Assembly: GCA_004794785.1 (NCBI GenBank)
Contig: SJOL01006480.1
Location: 855,936 to 919,935, forward strand
DNA length: 64,000 nucleotides
Origin: Opisthorchis felineus
Lineage: Eukaryota; Platyhelminthes; Trematoda; Opisthorchiida; Opisthorchiidae
Direction of reading: 5' to 3'
Shown: one piece after another, positions 22,127-34,400 of the stretch
Numbering within the stretch: the first letter of the stretch is position 1
Layout: every line of letters begins with the position of its first letter
Notes under the pieces: model-generated
The model's database searches: none
What the model saw: only the letters and a program-made list of their open reading frames with translations
Told to the model about the DNA's origin: nothing
Made by a program: the position numbers and the translations under genes

Positions 22127-25100
22127 CTGCATAAGACGGAAGGGGCGATGGAAAAGAGGGTTAGAAAACCAATGAGCAAATGAAAGCAACTGGAAGCAAT
22201 TCGCCCAAGTGGTCGGGAGAGGATAGTATTCCTGTCACCACAAGCTCACTGCAGTGCAGATTTCTCTGATGTTCCCGTTGAAAGCTTCGATTAAAGGGGT
22301 AGAGGAAGAACAACTAACTTCTGTAAATGATGGCCTGCATCAGTACGGTAGATAGGTCTGGGCATAAGGCTCAGTTACAAAGTATACTGTGTCGGAGGGA
22401 AGGCCAAGACAGAGATTCCGTAAGCATGAAAAAACTGTTGCCCTCTGGAGGGCGCTCCTGAAAGGATCACATTAGATTTGTCAGGGAAGGACTTGAAATC
22501 AGATGGAGTTTCAAGTGACCAACCGATGTGGTGGATAGCTTACGCTACCATCCACGCTATAGGGTTCTTATGGGGTACACCAATACAAGTCCCTGGACTG
22601 AGTTGCCGGTTCTTAAGCAGCTGAAACGCTTCGCAAATTGATGAATAAAACCTGCCGTCCATATTCCGATGTTATGATGTTCTTTGTGTTTGTGTACAGA
22701 AAACCTTCTGAGAGTTGCGCCAAGTCAGACGTTTCATTTCCGTTTGCGGATGGTCTGTCCAAAGGACAAGTGTAACATCTGTATCCTGAACTATATTAAT
22801 TCTTCACACGGAAACCACCGCAAGAAGGGGATTTTCTAACAAGCAAATCTGCCGTAAACTTTTCAAGCGAATAGCTTACTTTCGGAGCGGTGGGAAATCA
22901 CTGTATTTTCGGTGAAAAGACAGCTTTAACTACCATCAATTTTGCTGATTACAATTAAGACGTATCGCCACACAAAGTCAACATCACCACCCTCGGATCG
23001 TGGGGACGCAGCATACTACAGATGATCGAAGAACGCTATGAAGAACAAGTGCTTCTCTGGGATGCGAGACTGGCAGCCTAACCAGTATACGCGGTGGATC
23101 GAGGAACCATTGAGCTATTCATATCGGACCTAGATCATAATCATCACCAACGATGACAGCAATGTGTCCGCAGTAAATACAATAATAATAAATCTCCAAC
23201 TGAGCAATACCTTGAAGAAATAGTTTTGGCATTTCTTCTTGTTTTTGAAGAGCGGGAGTACATTGCCCACTACTTATACGGAACCTTTAAAACCCTTTGA
23301 AAAAGGAACCCGTTATGACATTTTCTACTTCTTTTGAGTGTGAGTACTTTTTACAAGTTAAACCCTCTAGCAGTTAGGACAGAACCAGTTTTACACGAAT
23401 GGGTATTCATTAGATAACACAAATTCACAGATCATGGCACAACCGCTTGCGACTGGCCGCCTAATCCACAACAGTTGTTTGGTGTGCTGAAACCCCGGGG
23501 AATTTTTGTCTTTATCAAAAGAAACCAACGAACTAAGACAGAACAACCAGATGTTTGTGGATACGGTGGCTGTTGGCGTTTTTTATGATGTAGCGCCGAG
23601 AGCTGAACCATCAAGTGTCTCCAGGTCCATCCAGTAAGTGTCGATTTTCGTCAAAAATTAGTTAAGTCTGCTATCGGAATATTCAAGTTGTTGAAAATCT
23701 CCCGTACTCTGCATAGAGTGTCGAATAAGATAATGAAGTAAAAACACAAAACAATGCTTACAGATAACTAGAGTTTGGTGGGACTTATCCGAAACTTTGA
23801 AGTAGGGAGTAATGTCCCGGAATACTCGAACCAGTGCTGAGTTTCCATCATCCATTCAATCGGTGGCAGTTTGGAGTAAAGTATACGAGGTCTCGTAGAG
23901 TAGTGATAATACATGCATCTCACGCATACGGATTCTTTTAAACCTAGTATTCAGACAGATGGCGGCGGGAAAACAGGATTTTATTCCAAAGTTGGCTCAG
24001 TCCGAATCGCCATTTAGGCAACACCTTGAAGTAAGGATGTTCCTCAGACAGATACTGTACTTGCACCTGGCCTCCGTAAAACCATGAAGAAATAAGCATT
24101 AAAAAAGAGTGGAAAGAAGAGGGAAGGCTATGAAGTGGGTGCACAAAGTCTCATTTCCTTACGGAATATGAGTAGAGAGATCCTAGAATGGTGCCGGAGT
24201 AGGACGGCGTCGAGCGGCGGGGGGGGGGGGGGAGACTGACCTAGGAACTTCGTTCAACATAAGACCTGGCATAACGACAGACATTTTAACCGGACGGTCC
24301 CGCTAGGGCGCGACATACTGCATACTGATGGGAGCGATTACGTGTCATGTGATACAGGGCTACCAAGAAAATGCAAGAAGGAATCATGTGAATCCTCACT
24401 AGAGAAGTATGGGGATCTCAACATTTGGTTTGATTACAGCTGGTTCTATTTTCCGTTGTCACGTCGTGGTATATAACCAAACAACAAGAGTTTCGCATAA
24501 CAATGATTTCCTTGGGAGGCAGTAATCAGACGCACAACACGAACTCCGATCACCATGGCTTGGTCATTCCGACTCATTACCAAGTACTCCCTTACGCATA
24601 ATTTCATTGCGACCATGCTGCAACTAGCTGACTTATCTTATTCAGAAACAAACACATAGTTGAAGGAATTCGAGGCCACCGGATCTGAGGAACCTGCTAG
24701 CCTATGTATTAAGCCTATGGTCATCAACTTTAGATTCGTTTGATGGAGCCGAAGCTGCTATGACGAAAAAGTAAAAGGCTTTTGGCCGCGTGAGGCAGGT
24801 AGATTTGTAACAGTTTGCCTAGGACCGGAAGAGATTGCCTAGCTTGACAGTTTCCTCAATGGACGGGCAACAGAAGCACACATCTACGGTATACTCTCCA
24901 GCTCTCTGGATCTAAGTGAGACCGTACCATAGGTTCCTCACTATCGTTGACCCTATTTACTTGATGCCGATGAACTGATTTCCGCCACACATGCGCTGGT
25001 CATTTTATTATTCCCCATCCCATGACCACTTTTAATGTCAGCCTTAAGACTCATATCGCAAAGGTCTAGTGGAGATCAGTGAACAAAATGAACTTCGACA

Positions 25101-26647
25101 CAACCAACACCTATGGTATTCATATTACTTTTCGATTGTCAACGGCCCGGTCATTCCCCTTTAGACTCAATCACTGTCCCATTCTTTCAGAACTTGCCAG
25201 TGTTACTCCCACTCATTCCTTTTACCGCTCCTATCAGCACGAAAAGCCACCGCTATCAAGTGACCATTACCCATCATCACCCTCATTCCCTCCTAGAATA
25301 AAAGAACTACAGAAATCCATTCCCCTTTCAACCTTCAATTGCTTCCTCAATCTCTCTTTAACTCACGAGCTAGCTGATACTTAAACTTTACTGAAACTAT
25401 CCAGGTGTTGAACTGTACTTTGTAACAGAGAGTCTTCCAGTTCCATGGTTCACTCTCCTATACAACTGCAAGTTTTCGTATACTAAGAAATTCCAGCCAG
25501 GAACTACTAAGTGTGATTGGCTGATCGATTCTTGTGTGTAAAACGGACTCTGCCAGATCTAAGTTGGGTGACACAAGGTTCGTTCTAAATATGAAAAATC
25601 GGACTGACCACACAGAGAAACGCAGTGCAGTGAATAAAGCCGGAATACAACCCAAGTCTCCCCAAAAAAGGTCACCAACAAATTCCGAAAATGTATCAAG
25701 ATGTGCAGACAGCTGGACGGCGCCCTTGTTCGTCAATCGAATGTGGCCTCTAAGCCACGCAGAGTGAGTTTGTAAGGGTTCGTATGCGTTCGGTGAAAAT
25801 TCAATCTCATTCTCTACGGACCTTGTTTACCCAGAATAGCACAAACCGCATGATGACAGCTTTGAGCTCAGCTTCATGGCACCTCGACTGCTCATATCGA
25901 GGCCTAGGTCACATGGGCACCATGAGCCGCAAAAACTGCAACCAGTGATCCCAAGGAAAGAGCCTTTTCCTTGAAGTGGCTTTTCTTCTGGGGAGGACCG
26001 CACACTATGAGTTGGCTGGTACGGAATAGTGTTGTGCGGGCTCCAGGGAAGCAGACGCTCTTGGGGCTCACATACGCCATATTGGTCGTAGTTTGTCACC
26101 AGTCCATCGTGTTCTCGTCAAGCTTATTACAGCTGTATGCTCCACCGCTGCCCGGAAAACCGGACGCGCGAGCGCATCCGCATACTATGGCCTGTTTTCT
26201 ATTGCGCAAGCCCTGGTACTGTTGCTAAGCTTTCTCCTTGGTGAATACACATACACTCTACATCTCCGTCTGTTCAGTTGTAAACCCATGGTAGCGACGA
26301 TAGTTACACAATAAGAACCACGAAAATACTCAGTATGCCCAGAATCATTCCGAAGAGGTAGTCAGAATAGTGTTTTCACACTGGTAGAGTAACCCCCTCC
26401 CCAATAAAGATACCGCTGAAAGAAGGCCAGTCCCAGTGAGGGTCCAAAACAGTGTTTCTTACAACAGTAACTCCCACCCCTAACGAAGCTCGTCCATGAG
26501 GAGCACCAAATATTCCGTCTCCTCGGGTCGAAGTCCTTTGGGGAACTATCGCACAGTTTGTGGCTGTGGTTGGCGCCAAACGGAAGCCGGTTCGGTTCAG
26601 TTCAGTTGACCTATGTCGGAGAATAAGGGGGCAAATAAACTACTCAC
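22127..26647. other. Intron of the phosphatase gene; no other gene recognised
   Basis: Between two exons of the phosphatase gene. Contains a run of 14 G at 24219-24232 and a pyrimidine-rich stretch at about 25080-25400. Two minus-strand frames with a shared YFKV-like string (near 23790 and 24035) are suggestive but have no family match and no convincing pair of splice sites. Nothing else was recognised. Confidence 0.45.
24219..24232 (+). repeat. G14 homopolymer
   Basis: Uninterrupted run of 14 G in a GC-rich context (GTCGAGCGGC precedes it). It could form G-quadruplex-type structures or be an error-prone assembly site. Confidence 0.95.
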
Positions 26648-27613
26648 CATTTCTAGATTTTCAGACGAAGAATCACCCTGAGCTCCATTCTGATCCGATC
26701 CACTCTGACCGTAATCAGGAAGTTCCGAATCTATTGTCGGCGCATGGTGATCCACAACGTCCCCACTATTCCAAAGGTTGGTGGTGCCGGGATAATTCCC
26801 CCGTAAATGGACTGCGTCGGAAGCGTATGCATCTTGATTAACTTCAGAGCTTCCAGAGACGGGGATCTGCAAATGAGAAGTGTACCCTGTGGTGGGCGGG
26901 GGCTGTTTCGAGGAAGAGCCGATCGAGTGTCGGTTGTACGCATGAAGTCGAGGAAAGGTAATGGTAAACGAAGAATGGGGTTTTATGGGCGGAGGTACGT
27001 ACATCGCTGAAGAACAAGGGGGCGCAGAAGCTCTGGAAGGGACAACAGACGTGGAACTGGTATCTGCGGTACATAGGACTGGATGAGGATAGGAAGGCTC
27101 TTGATGGTTGGATGCTAGGGCGTTGAGTACCGAGCCAGGAAGGGTTGCATGATAGGATGGAGCGGTCGATGTGACAGAAGTATCACGAAGGTATCCTGTG
27201 GTGCAGTTTGAACTGGGCGATGGATGAACACGCGATTCCTCGGGGACTAGGAGAGGCGCCGTTGAAGCTAAGTTATTCGCGATTATTTTACTCCGCCGAG
27301 GGGAACTCCAAAACCTTAGAGCGACCTTAGGTGCTTGGTCTGCCGAATTGTCATCCGGGAGCTTCTTCACAGGTTCTCCATTTTGGGGGTGAGGTATCGG
27401 GACAACAGGTGAACCTACGGTTGTCAGCTGCGGCCTCTCCGGCACCTTTGGGGAATCCACGTAAGAGGAATAGCAACACAGTAGTCTGCGCCAACTAAAA
27501 GTTGGTCGTCTGTGGCGGGTTTTGCGAGGGTAGGATGGTATCGGTTCCAATTGCGGTTTGGAGAGGTCTTGTTCTAAACGGTAGTGTGAGGAAATTGAGG
27601 CAATGAATGTCAT
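26648..27613 (-). CDS. CTDSP: 5' exon of SCP/CTDSP-family phosphatase (N-terminal regulatory region)
   Basis: An open frame of 322 codons from ATG at 27613 to GAAATG before GTGAGT (donor at 26647-26642). An in-frame TAG lies 12-14 bases upstream of the ATG, which supports this start, although an earlier noncoding exon is possible. Residues 33-48 read RHRRPTFSWRRLLCCY. This parallels the basic Leu/Phe-Cys-Cys N-terminus of CTDSP1/2/L proteins, which in that family is linked to lipidation and localisation. Then comes VVPIPHP, as in the family's short linker. The remaining roughly 240 residues are Ser/Pro/Thr-rich with several PPP runs and look disordered. This is far longer than the vertebrate N-terminus of about 80-100 residues. 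The phase 0 donor joins to the catalytic exon at 22126. Assignment rests on the N-terminal motif, strand, phase and position. Confidence 0.78.
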
Positions 27614-28239
27614 ATCAGAATAGCACTAAACCAACTTGCTAAACGCTATCGACAAAAAGGTATTAAGATATGTTTGTTTAGATGATGGAAAAGGCATATG
27701 TCTACAAAATGAGATAAAACCGTCTTGTAATGACTAAGTGTGCGCGGTGGGCAACTGCACAAGCAAAAACACAGTGAACATATTCAAACAAGTAAAATTA
27801 TCATCATCTATGAGGAAGTTACTAAACCCAGAATCGGGTAGCAAAAGTGACAAAAATCAGCCCCTCCTGCAAACCAGTGAGTAAAAATCAGCAGATATAA
27901 AAAGGCTGTATATCATGAATTCATGTCACATCGGCGCCAAGTGCTGCCATCAGCCGAGTCACCTTAATTGCCGCACACAACAGGGCAGTTTAGCCAAAAG
28001 AGGCTGCTGCTGACGCCTACCTTCTCCCTCTTTCACAAGTTCGTTCTTCCGCATCTCCTTACGCCGTTGCAAATGACATCTCTGTTCGTCACCCATTGCC
28101 GTTAGCTCCAATATCTACAGATGACCGGTCACGGCCGTAGACACTTGAACAACATTTTCACTCCGATGCTTAGTTCATCTGGCAGCCTTTAACCTCCAAC
28201 CTCTGAAACAAGCCGGACAATAGACGACTCTTGAGCGTA
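27614..28239. other. Upstream region of the phosphatase gene
   Basis: Likely holds the 5' untranslated region and promoter of the minus-strand phosphatase gene. No clear core promoter element could be identified on that strand. A TATAAAAAGG string at about 27896 lies on the opposite strand and has no gene after it. Confidence 0.35.
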
Positions 28240-28780
28240 CGCTGGACTCACTTTCTATTGGTGCGTGCTGTCCTCAGAAAGGCAAGCAGGACTGCGACGG
28301 GGAGAGGACTGTGTGGACCATATCTCAACACACCAAAGAGTGTTAGAGCGACGGCATGCGTATAGACTCCATACAATCTCGGTATTCCTTGAGTTCAAAA
28401 GTGCGTTCGGTTCCTTCGACTGGTTCGTCCTTGTCAGCAAGCTTGCGCAACATGCGCTATCTGTACTCACATACCGGTGGGAACATGAAAGTACCCGGGG
28501 AGCCCTCAAAAAGCTTTCCTACAAGCAATGGTGTCCAACAAGGGTGTCCATTCTTCCCATATCTGTTTAATTTCGTAGTGGATAAGGTAATGAAGTAAAC
28601 TCTGGGAGGTCTCCAAAACCTCGGTGTTCAGGTCTCTCGGAGCGACAACCATGCTGACCGGGAATATGTAGACGACACCGTTCTCATTTTTGAGAGGGAG
28701 CAGGAAGCCCAAGTACTACTTGAAAATCTAACCAAGGTCATCTAGTCCTTCGGTATGTGTTTGGCGCCCATACTGCGGGG
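28240..28780 (+). mobile_element. RTE family 1, RT-domain fragment
   Basis: Plus-strand remnant of the reverse transcriptase in broken frames: ERQAGLRRGEDCVDHI, TISVFLEFKSAFGSFDW (motif A, degraded), SNGVQQGCPFFPYLFNFVVD (motif B), then EYVDDTVLIFE (motif C) and LLENLTKVI. It ends at CTTCGGTATGTGTTTGGCGCC, equivalent to the region before the C-terminal domain. Both ends are truncated, and a SINE follows directly. Confidence 0.85.
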
Positions 28781-28789
28781 TAACACCCT

Positions 28790-28963
28790 GTTGTAACACC
28801 TTTTCGGTGTCTAGCTGTCATGCCACTCGAAGGAAGCATGAGGGCTGGGATACTACCAGGTTACCCAAGCCTAGACAGGAGAAGCCGAGAGGCAGAGGTC
28901 GAAGTCGAACCACGGACCTTCCGGTCAGTAAATTCGCGCTCTAACCACTGAGCCACCTGGCCC
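28790..28963 (-). mobile_element. tRNA-derived SINE
   Basis: Minus-strand copy with a recognisable head (CCAGGTGGCTCAGTGG and GTGGTTCGACTTCGACC) and the 3' hairpin in slightly changed form (GACACCGAAAAGGTG), then TTACAAC. It abuts the end of the RTE RT fragment. No clear target duplication was found. Confidence 0.85.
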
Positions 28964-29107
28964 CCAATCAAAGGTAGGTCTCCAGTAATTATTGGGATGG
29001 AAAATGAGGAGGACTTAGTACAGACAGCCTTATGTCTCCACGAAGAACGATCAAGAAAAAAGTACCTACACCTTGAAACATCAACCAGATAAATGTAGCT
29101 GAGCAAC

Positions 29108-29218
29108 TTTGGGCTATAACACCCCTTCAGTGCGTAGATGCCATGCCATCCAAATAAAGCATGAGGGTTAAGATACTGCCAGATTTCCTAAGACTAAACG
29201 AGATTAGACGAAGTCGTT
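29108..29218 (-). mobile_element. Degenerate SINE 3' half
   Basis: Contains GGCTATAACACCCCTTCAGTG, ATGCCATGCCATCC and GATACTGCCAGATTTCC, a diverged 3' part of the SINE family on the minus strand. The tRNA-like head is lost. Confidence 0.65.
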
Positions 29219-31660
29219 TTTCATTATCACCTGTAACAGCCGCGTACTTGTCGTTCAGTGATTATAGCCGCCACAGTTTCGTTCACCGACGATTCGGGGA
29301 GGTGGGGTAGGTAGCTGCGCGTTGGATGCGGGAGCTGACATAATTGATCCAGGGTTGTCAGTGGGAATGGAGCTACGCATTGAAGGCAATAGCTTGGATG
29401 CACGAGCGCGATTGAGGGCGCGAATGGGCCATGTCTGACAATGTCTCTAACGATTGATGTGTTCCATCTCGGGTTCCCCACCCAGGGAGACAGCAATGAA
29501 AAGCTCAGCTGAGTTTGCTGGCAATGGCTTTCATTCTTTGCTGCCAGGTCATTGTTTGACCTACCCTGGCTCGTTTCCACCCTTCGCACGGTTGTGCGAA
29601 AAGAACCCTTCGAGGAAGTCGGTCGACCGGCATACGGAGCACGTGGCCAAGCGAGCTCAACCTATGGAGTGTGATCAGTTCATCTATCGTGGGCGAGTAA
29701 TTTCTTCCGAAAGCCATTCGACGTACTTCAACATTGTTGACCCGGTGTCCCTACCAGACTCGGGCAATGATTCGGAGACATCAGTGGTCAAACACTGAAA
29801 GTGTTTTGACGTCATCGGCGCGCAGCGGTCAGGTTTCCGCTCCGTATAGTAATATGGAGCGCACCACAGCATTGTAAACTCGACTCTTGACGGATAAGCT
29901 GATATCACGCCTACGCCACAAGTGATGCAGGTTAACAGAAGCTGCTCTGGCCTACCCAATCCGGATGGAAATATCATCTTTCGCGAGACCACCGGGACTG
30001 ATACAGCTGCCAAGGTAGACAAATTTGTCCACTACCTCAATTGGCTCATCCGTAAGCATGAGGTCCCAGCCCACTCAGTCTTGCGGCAGCACTTTACACT
30101 TTACAGGTGTGAAGCGAATGCCAAACCGTGAGGCAGAATTATTTAGATTATTTAATATTGTTCGCATTACCACGGCGTCAGATCCAAGAAAAGCTATGTC
30201 TTCTGCGTACTCGATATCTGTGAGCGCACGCCCTGGGAGCACTTCGACCCCACAGGCATTAGAGACTGAGAGTGAGTCTTCCATAATCGTATCAATGAAG
30301 AAGTTGAAGAGGAAGGGTGAAAGAGGACAGCCTTGCCTGACACCACTTGACGTGGTGAACTCAGGCAAGAGCTTCCCGTAGATCTTCACACATCCGCGAG
30401 AGTTGGCGCACAGCACCTCAAGAATTTATGGGGGACACCTTTGCTCCACAGACACTGCCATAGTGCCTGACGGTCCACAGAGTCAAAGACATCTTACAAG
30501 TCAAGGAAGACAACCATTGTTGGTCACCGGAAGTAGTGTCGCTGTTCCAGAGTCTGTCAGAGGGTCAAAATGCGATCAATGCATCCTCCTGCAGGGCGGA
30601 ACGCTGCTTGGTTTTCATGGATCTGCCTCTTCCTGTGTTCATCAACTTTCGAAGGATAAGACCAGAGAGCACCTTCGATGCCACAGCTATCAGGCTGATG
30701 CCACGGTGGTTTTCACACAGCATCCGCGTACCCCTTTTGAAGATAGGGATAACTGTTGACATGCCCCATTCTGCAGGCATTTTCTCATCACTCCATATCG
30801 CATCAATTAATTTTGTCATATTATCATTAGAGATTCTCTGCCCTCTTTGAAGACCACTGGATGGAGACCGTCCGGTCCTGGTGCCTTCTCACGTTTCAGT
30901 ACCGACATTTCGTACTTTGTTTCTTCTTCCGACGGACGATTAAGGTTTACATTCCATTGGCCCGTATGCACTATCTCCACAGGCTGTGTTGCAGGAGGCC
31001 AGATAAACTTTGCTTAAGTATTCGGCCCATCTTTTCAGTCGACGTTTTTGGGATTGAATTATTGAGCCGCCTTTTTCACTTATCGTTTGGCTGACCGTTG
31101 CTTTCCCAGGGCCGGTCGATCATATCAGTTGATACAGGGCACGGCTGTTCCCGGTAGCAAAAGCCTTCTCCATCTCCCGAGCTTTCTTTGTCCATCAGAG
31201 CTCTTGGTCTTTCCCGGGGCTCTTCACCATTTGGCGTTTGAGGGATTTGCGTGTGCCGTTGTGCTCGTTGCCTGCTGGTATGGATTTCCTGGCATCAGTC
31301 ATGGATAGCAACCTCGACGACATCCAGTGGTCTTGTAGTTGAATCGGAGAAGTCGGACAGACAGCACTGAACGCCGTTATCATAGCTCCTTTCACATTTT
31401 GACGGGCTTTATCCACGCGTTCACTACCGGTACAGTATTGGTTTACTGTGGAGAGTTGTTGAGCTAGCACAGATCGATACTGTTGGGGTGTGGTAGTTCC
31501 TCGGAGACGGTGGATTGGCGTGTATCTTGCTGACTTGTGCGGGCCTCTGCGGAAGCGAACTGTCAGGTGTGCACGCATCACGGCGTGATCGGAATGAAGT
31601 TGTGTGCCTCAGAAGGAACGGCAGCCTTGAACCGTAGCTCTCTATCGGTGGCTGATGGCC

Positions 31661-32234
31661 CGTTCGAGCAGCGAAACTGCGGCGTCTTCAGGTGTTCGAC
31701 AATCGTTGTCTCAGGATCATAGCTCGTGTAGGTTGGTGTCGGAATATCCGTAACGGGGCACGAAGAAAGCGAGTTGTGCAACGGGGACTTCCATTGAAAA
31801 ATGCGTCCAGCACCAGAAGCTGCGTAAGTTAGGCCATGTATTGCGTATGCCGAACCATCGTTTGCTGAAAAGAGTGTTGTTTTCCGTGCCCAATTCAGAG
31901 TGGCGGAAACAGAGAGGCGGCCAACCCTTTACCTGACAGAGGGGTATGAAAGAGATTACGAAACGTTTGGGACTTGTCGGTGCTAGTCGCCTACCAGGAT
32001 GTGGACCGCGTGATCCCCACTGCGCCTGGTTGGAGACGCTGAAAGATATGGCTGCTAATCGATATCAATGACGTTCGTGTTGTCGGTAACTCGAAATGAT
32101 TGTGGTAAACTAGCACAAAGTCCATTCCCTGTCCACCTCTATTCCTTTCTTCACAATAAAGCTTTCAAACAAATCATGGTTGTACGCCAGCGAAGCAGCA
32201 GTGTTGAACATTGATGTCATGCTGTCCACGATGA
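31661..32234 (+). mobile_element. RTE family 1 fragment nested in family 2, 8-bp target duplication
   Basis: Plus-strand, 5'-truncated copy beginning in the C-terminal domain (GTTCGAGCAGCG, GTGTTCGACAATCGTTG) and ending GAACATTGATGTCAT..CTGTCCACGATGA. It interrupts the linker region of the minus-strand family 2 element. TGATGGCC flanks it at 31653-31660 and 32235-32242, although the right copy merges with the GATGAT tail. Comparison with the uninterrupted copy near 39835 supports this insertion point. Confidence 0.85.
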
Positions 32235-32853
32235 TGATGGCCACGTGATCCAACTGGGTCCACGGTGGATTTGCAGTTGGTGGTCGCCAGGTTACGCCAT
32301 GCGAACGTTTGTGCTGCAAGTTCGCACCGGCCAGAAACGGTTCATGCTCAGCACACAACTAGAGGAGTCGCTCTCCGTTGTCTGCGCGACGAGCATCAAC
32401 TCCGAATCGACGGCCCAAATGTGATTCCAAGGAGCTCATACGATCCAACTGGGCGTTCATATCACCCGCAAGGATCACGCAGTCGGCACTTCTTGCTTGA
32501 CAAACGAGCATGGATAACTCTCGATAGAAAGTATCCTTCTCATGATCAGAACCGCAGTCCGTTGGAGCATAAGCCGACACTGTAAACAGACACCGCTTTC
32601 GATGTCGAGAGGCATTGAGCATGATTGAGCTGGATACCCGGACGGCGCAAAGACGACTTTTCACTGGGATCCTATCCAGCAAAGCGCGTTCAGCTCTGGG
32701 GGTGAGTGCAACTCCAACAGGATATATCCCACGAGTCATCGCTTGTGGATCACCGTACACACTGAGGGATGAATGTGAAAGAGCTGAGTTCGTCCTTGAC
32801 GTTTTGATATGTACAACGACGATTGGGTCTTGTATGCGTGTTTCGGAGACGCA

Positions 32854-33506
32854 TGATGATAATAATAATCATCATGGACATCAGTGTTCAACACCGATTC
32901 TTCGCTGGCGTACAACCATGAGTTAGTTGAAGGCCTTATGGCGAAGAAAAGAATAAAGGTGGACGGGGAAGGCACTTTGGGCTACCTTACTACAATCATT
33001 CCGACGTGCATACACCTCCAGACACTCATTCAGGCAATCTGGAAAGAAACTGACAACACGAATGCCATCGACATCGATTAGCAACCATATCTTTCAGCGT
33101 CCCCAACCGGGCGCAGTGGGGACCACGCGGTCCACATCCTGGAAGGCGAGCAGTACCGACAACACCCAAACGCTACATGATCTCTTTCATACCCCTCTGT
33201 CAGGTAAAGGGTTGGCCGCCTCTCTGTTTCCGCCACTCTGAATTGGGCACGGAAAACAACACTCTTTTCAGCAAACGATGGTTCGGCATACGCAATACAT
33301 GGCCTAACTTACGCAGCTTCTGGTGCTGGACACATTCTTCAATGAAAGTCCCCGTTGCGCAACCAAAAACTCGCTTTCTAATTGCCTCGTTACGGATACT
33401 CTGACACCAACCTACACGAGCTATAGTCCTGAGACAACGATCGTCGAACACCTGAGGACGTCTCAATTCCGCTGCTCGAACAGGCCAAGTCTCACAGCCA
33501 TACAGA
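32854..33506 (-). mobile_element. RTE family 1 fragment nested in family 2 endonuclease
   Basis: Minus-strand, 5'-truncated copy with one fairly intact frame (33514-33200): YGCETWPVRAAELRRPQVFD, CLRTIARVGWCQSIRNEA, GHVLRMPNHRLLKRVLFS. It then runs to the 3' end with a GAT/ATT-type tail (about 32854-32876). It splits the family 2 endonuclease between the IDVCC and ETRIQDP segments. A target duplication could not be defined with confidence. Confidence 0.85.
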
Positions 33507-33619
33507 CACAGCACACATCAATTTTAAGAGAGTATAAGGTTCCAGCGAGTGTTGCCTGTTTGCCAACTTGACGTAGAGTACGGACGTTAAAATTTTTTAA
33601 GTAGAAAGGATCTCGTGGA

Positions 33620-33874
33620 TTCAGAAAGGTGTTATTTTGTTTATTTTTAACAGGCAGTGGGTGCATAAGGCTCATCGGTCAGATAACTGACAGTCAAATG
33701 ACCCAACAACGTTTGCTTGTGTAGTGGGAATGGGCTCTGGAGGGACATCGGTGGACACCGAACTGTTCGGGCAAATGATACTTCCCCGTTGCCTAGGTCG
33801 GTTGAGGTACCCCACCTTGAGCCTTTGACTCGTAGCACGATTGCTGGTAGTACGGGATCTTGCTGCTGTTGGTC
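33620..33874. other. Spacer without recognised features
   Basis: Sequence between the family 2 element and a SINE head relic. Short overlapping frames only. Confidence 0.35.
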
Positions 33875-33945
33875 TGACTGGGTTCAAACCACGGACCCTG
33901 CGGGTCAGTAAGTTCGTGCCTTAACCACCGAGCTACCTCGCATAG
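33875..33945 (-). repeat. SINE tRNA-like head relic
   Basis: On the minus strand: GCGAGGTAGCTCGGTGG, TTAAGGCACGAACTTACTGACC and GTGGTTTGAACCCAGTC. Only the tRNA-derived head remains; the 3' body is missing. Confidence 0.75.
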
Positions 33946-34149
33946 AAAATGCCATCGGTAGAATTGATCCAGCGCCTTTTAGAAACCCCACCCAAAATAG
34001 GCTCAGCATATAATAGATGAACTTTGGCTACGCAGTCTGACTAGGAAGTGACAGCATGCTCGCAATGAAACCGGTTGCGTGCTATGTCCTGTACGGCGTC
34101 AAACCGCATTCAACTAGAACCATGAGTAGCCAACAAGGAAGGTGCGAAG

Positions 34150-34400
34150 ACCACACAGCACTCAGTTTGATAATAGCCACCTTCCCCTTGCGTTGCCGAG
34201 TCATGGCTTATCCCCTTGCAAGGCGTTCGGAGTAGAAAACAATGTTTCTTTTGGTGTACGGCAGTTTGGCGTGCGTAGCACATATCCCAGCAACCTTGGC
34301 CTCATGAGTTTTACTTGCTGCTCCAGTGATTCTGATGCCCCATCAAGTATCACTTACGCGCCACTTCAATGCGAACACGCAATTGTCAGCAGACGCTCGC
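34150..34400 (-). mobile_element. RTE C-terminal domain relic
   Basis: On the minus strand a broken frame reads RLLGYVLRTPNCRTP.ETLFSTPN, matching the GHVLRMPNHRLP..VLFS segment of the RTE copies. Short and diverged. Confidence 0.65.

Larger units (their letters stand above)
29225..33620 (-). mobile_element. RTE family 2, near full length, split by two nested RTE insertions
   Basis: Read from right to left it has the endonuclease start (FNVRTLRQVGKQATLA..SLKIDVC, about 33600-33500). The endonuclease body (32760-32359) has GVALTPRAERALLDRIPV and FTVSAYAPTDCG, then ILAGDMNAQLD, the GDxN active-site box. Next come a linker, the RT (30830-30075) with TVIPIFKRGTR, HRGISLI, SSGVRQGCPLSPFLFNF and a catalytic box changed to YAED. 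The C-terminal RLSSLGHVLRMP (29717-29505) and a 3' end terminating in GTTACAGGTGATAATGA follow. Without the two inserts (31661-32234 and about 32854-33506) it is about 3.2 kb, the usual size of an RTE. Frameshifts make it inactive. Confidence 0.88.

Noticed and set aside
23658..24144. Two minus-strand frames with YFKV as extra phosphatase exons
   Set aside because: The flanking exons already join in phase without them, they match no part of the family, and the splice sites are poor.
27890..27905. TATAAAAAGG as a promoter
   Set aside because: It lies on the plus strand with no plus-strand gene downstream, and the phosphatase gene runs the other way.
32840..33520. Target duplication around the second nested RTE
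   Set aside because: Only 4-5 base matches between the flanks, indistinguishable from chance next to a simple tail.
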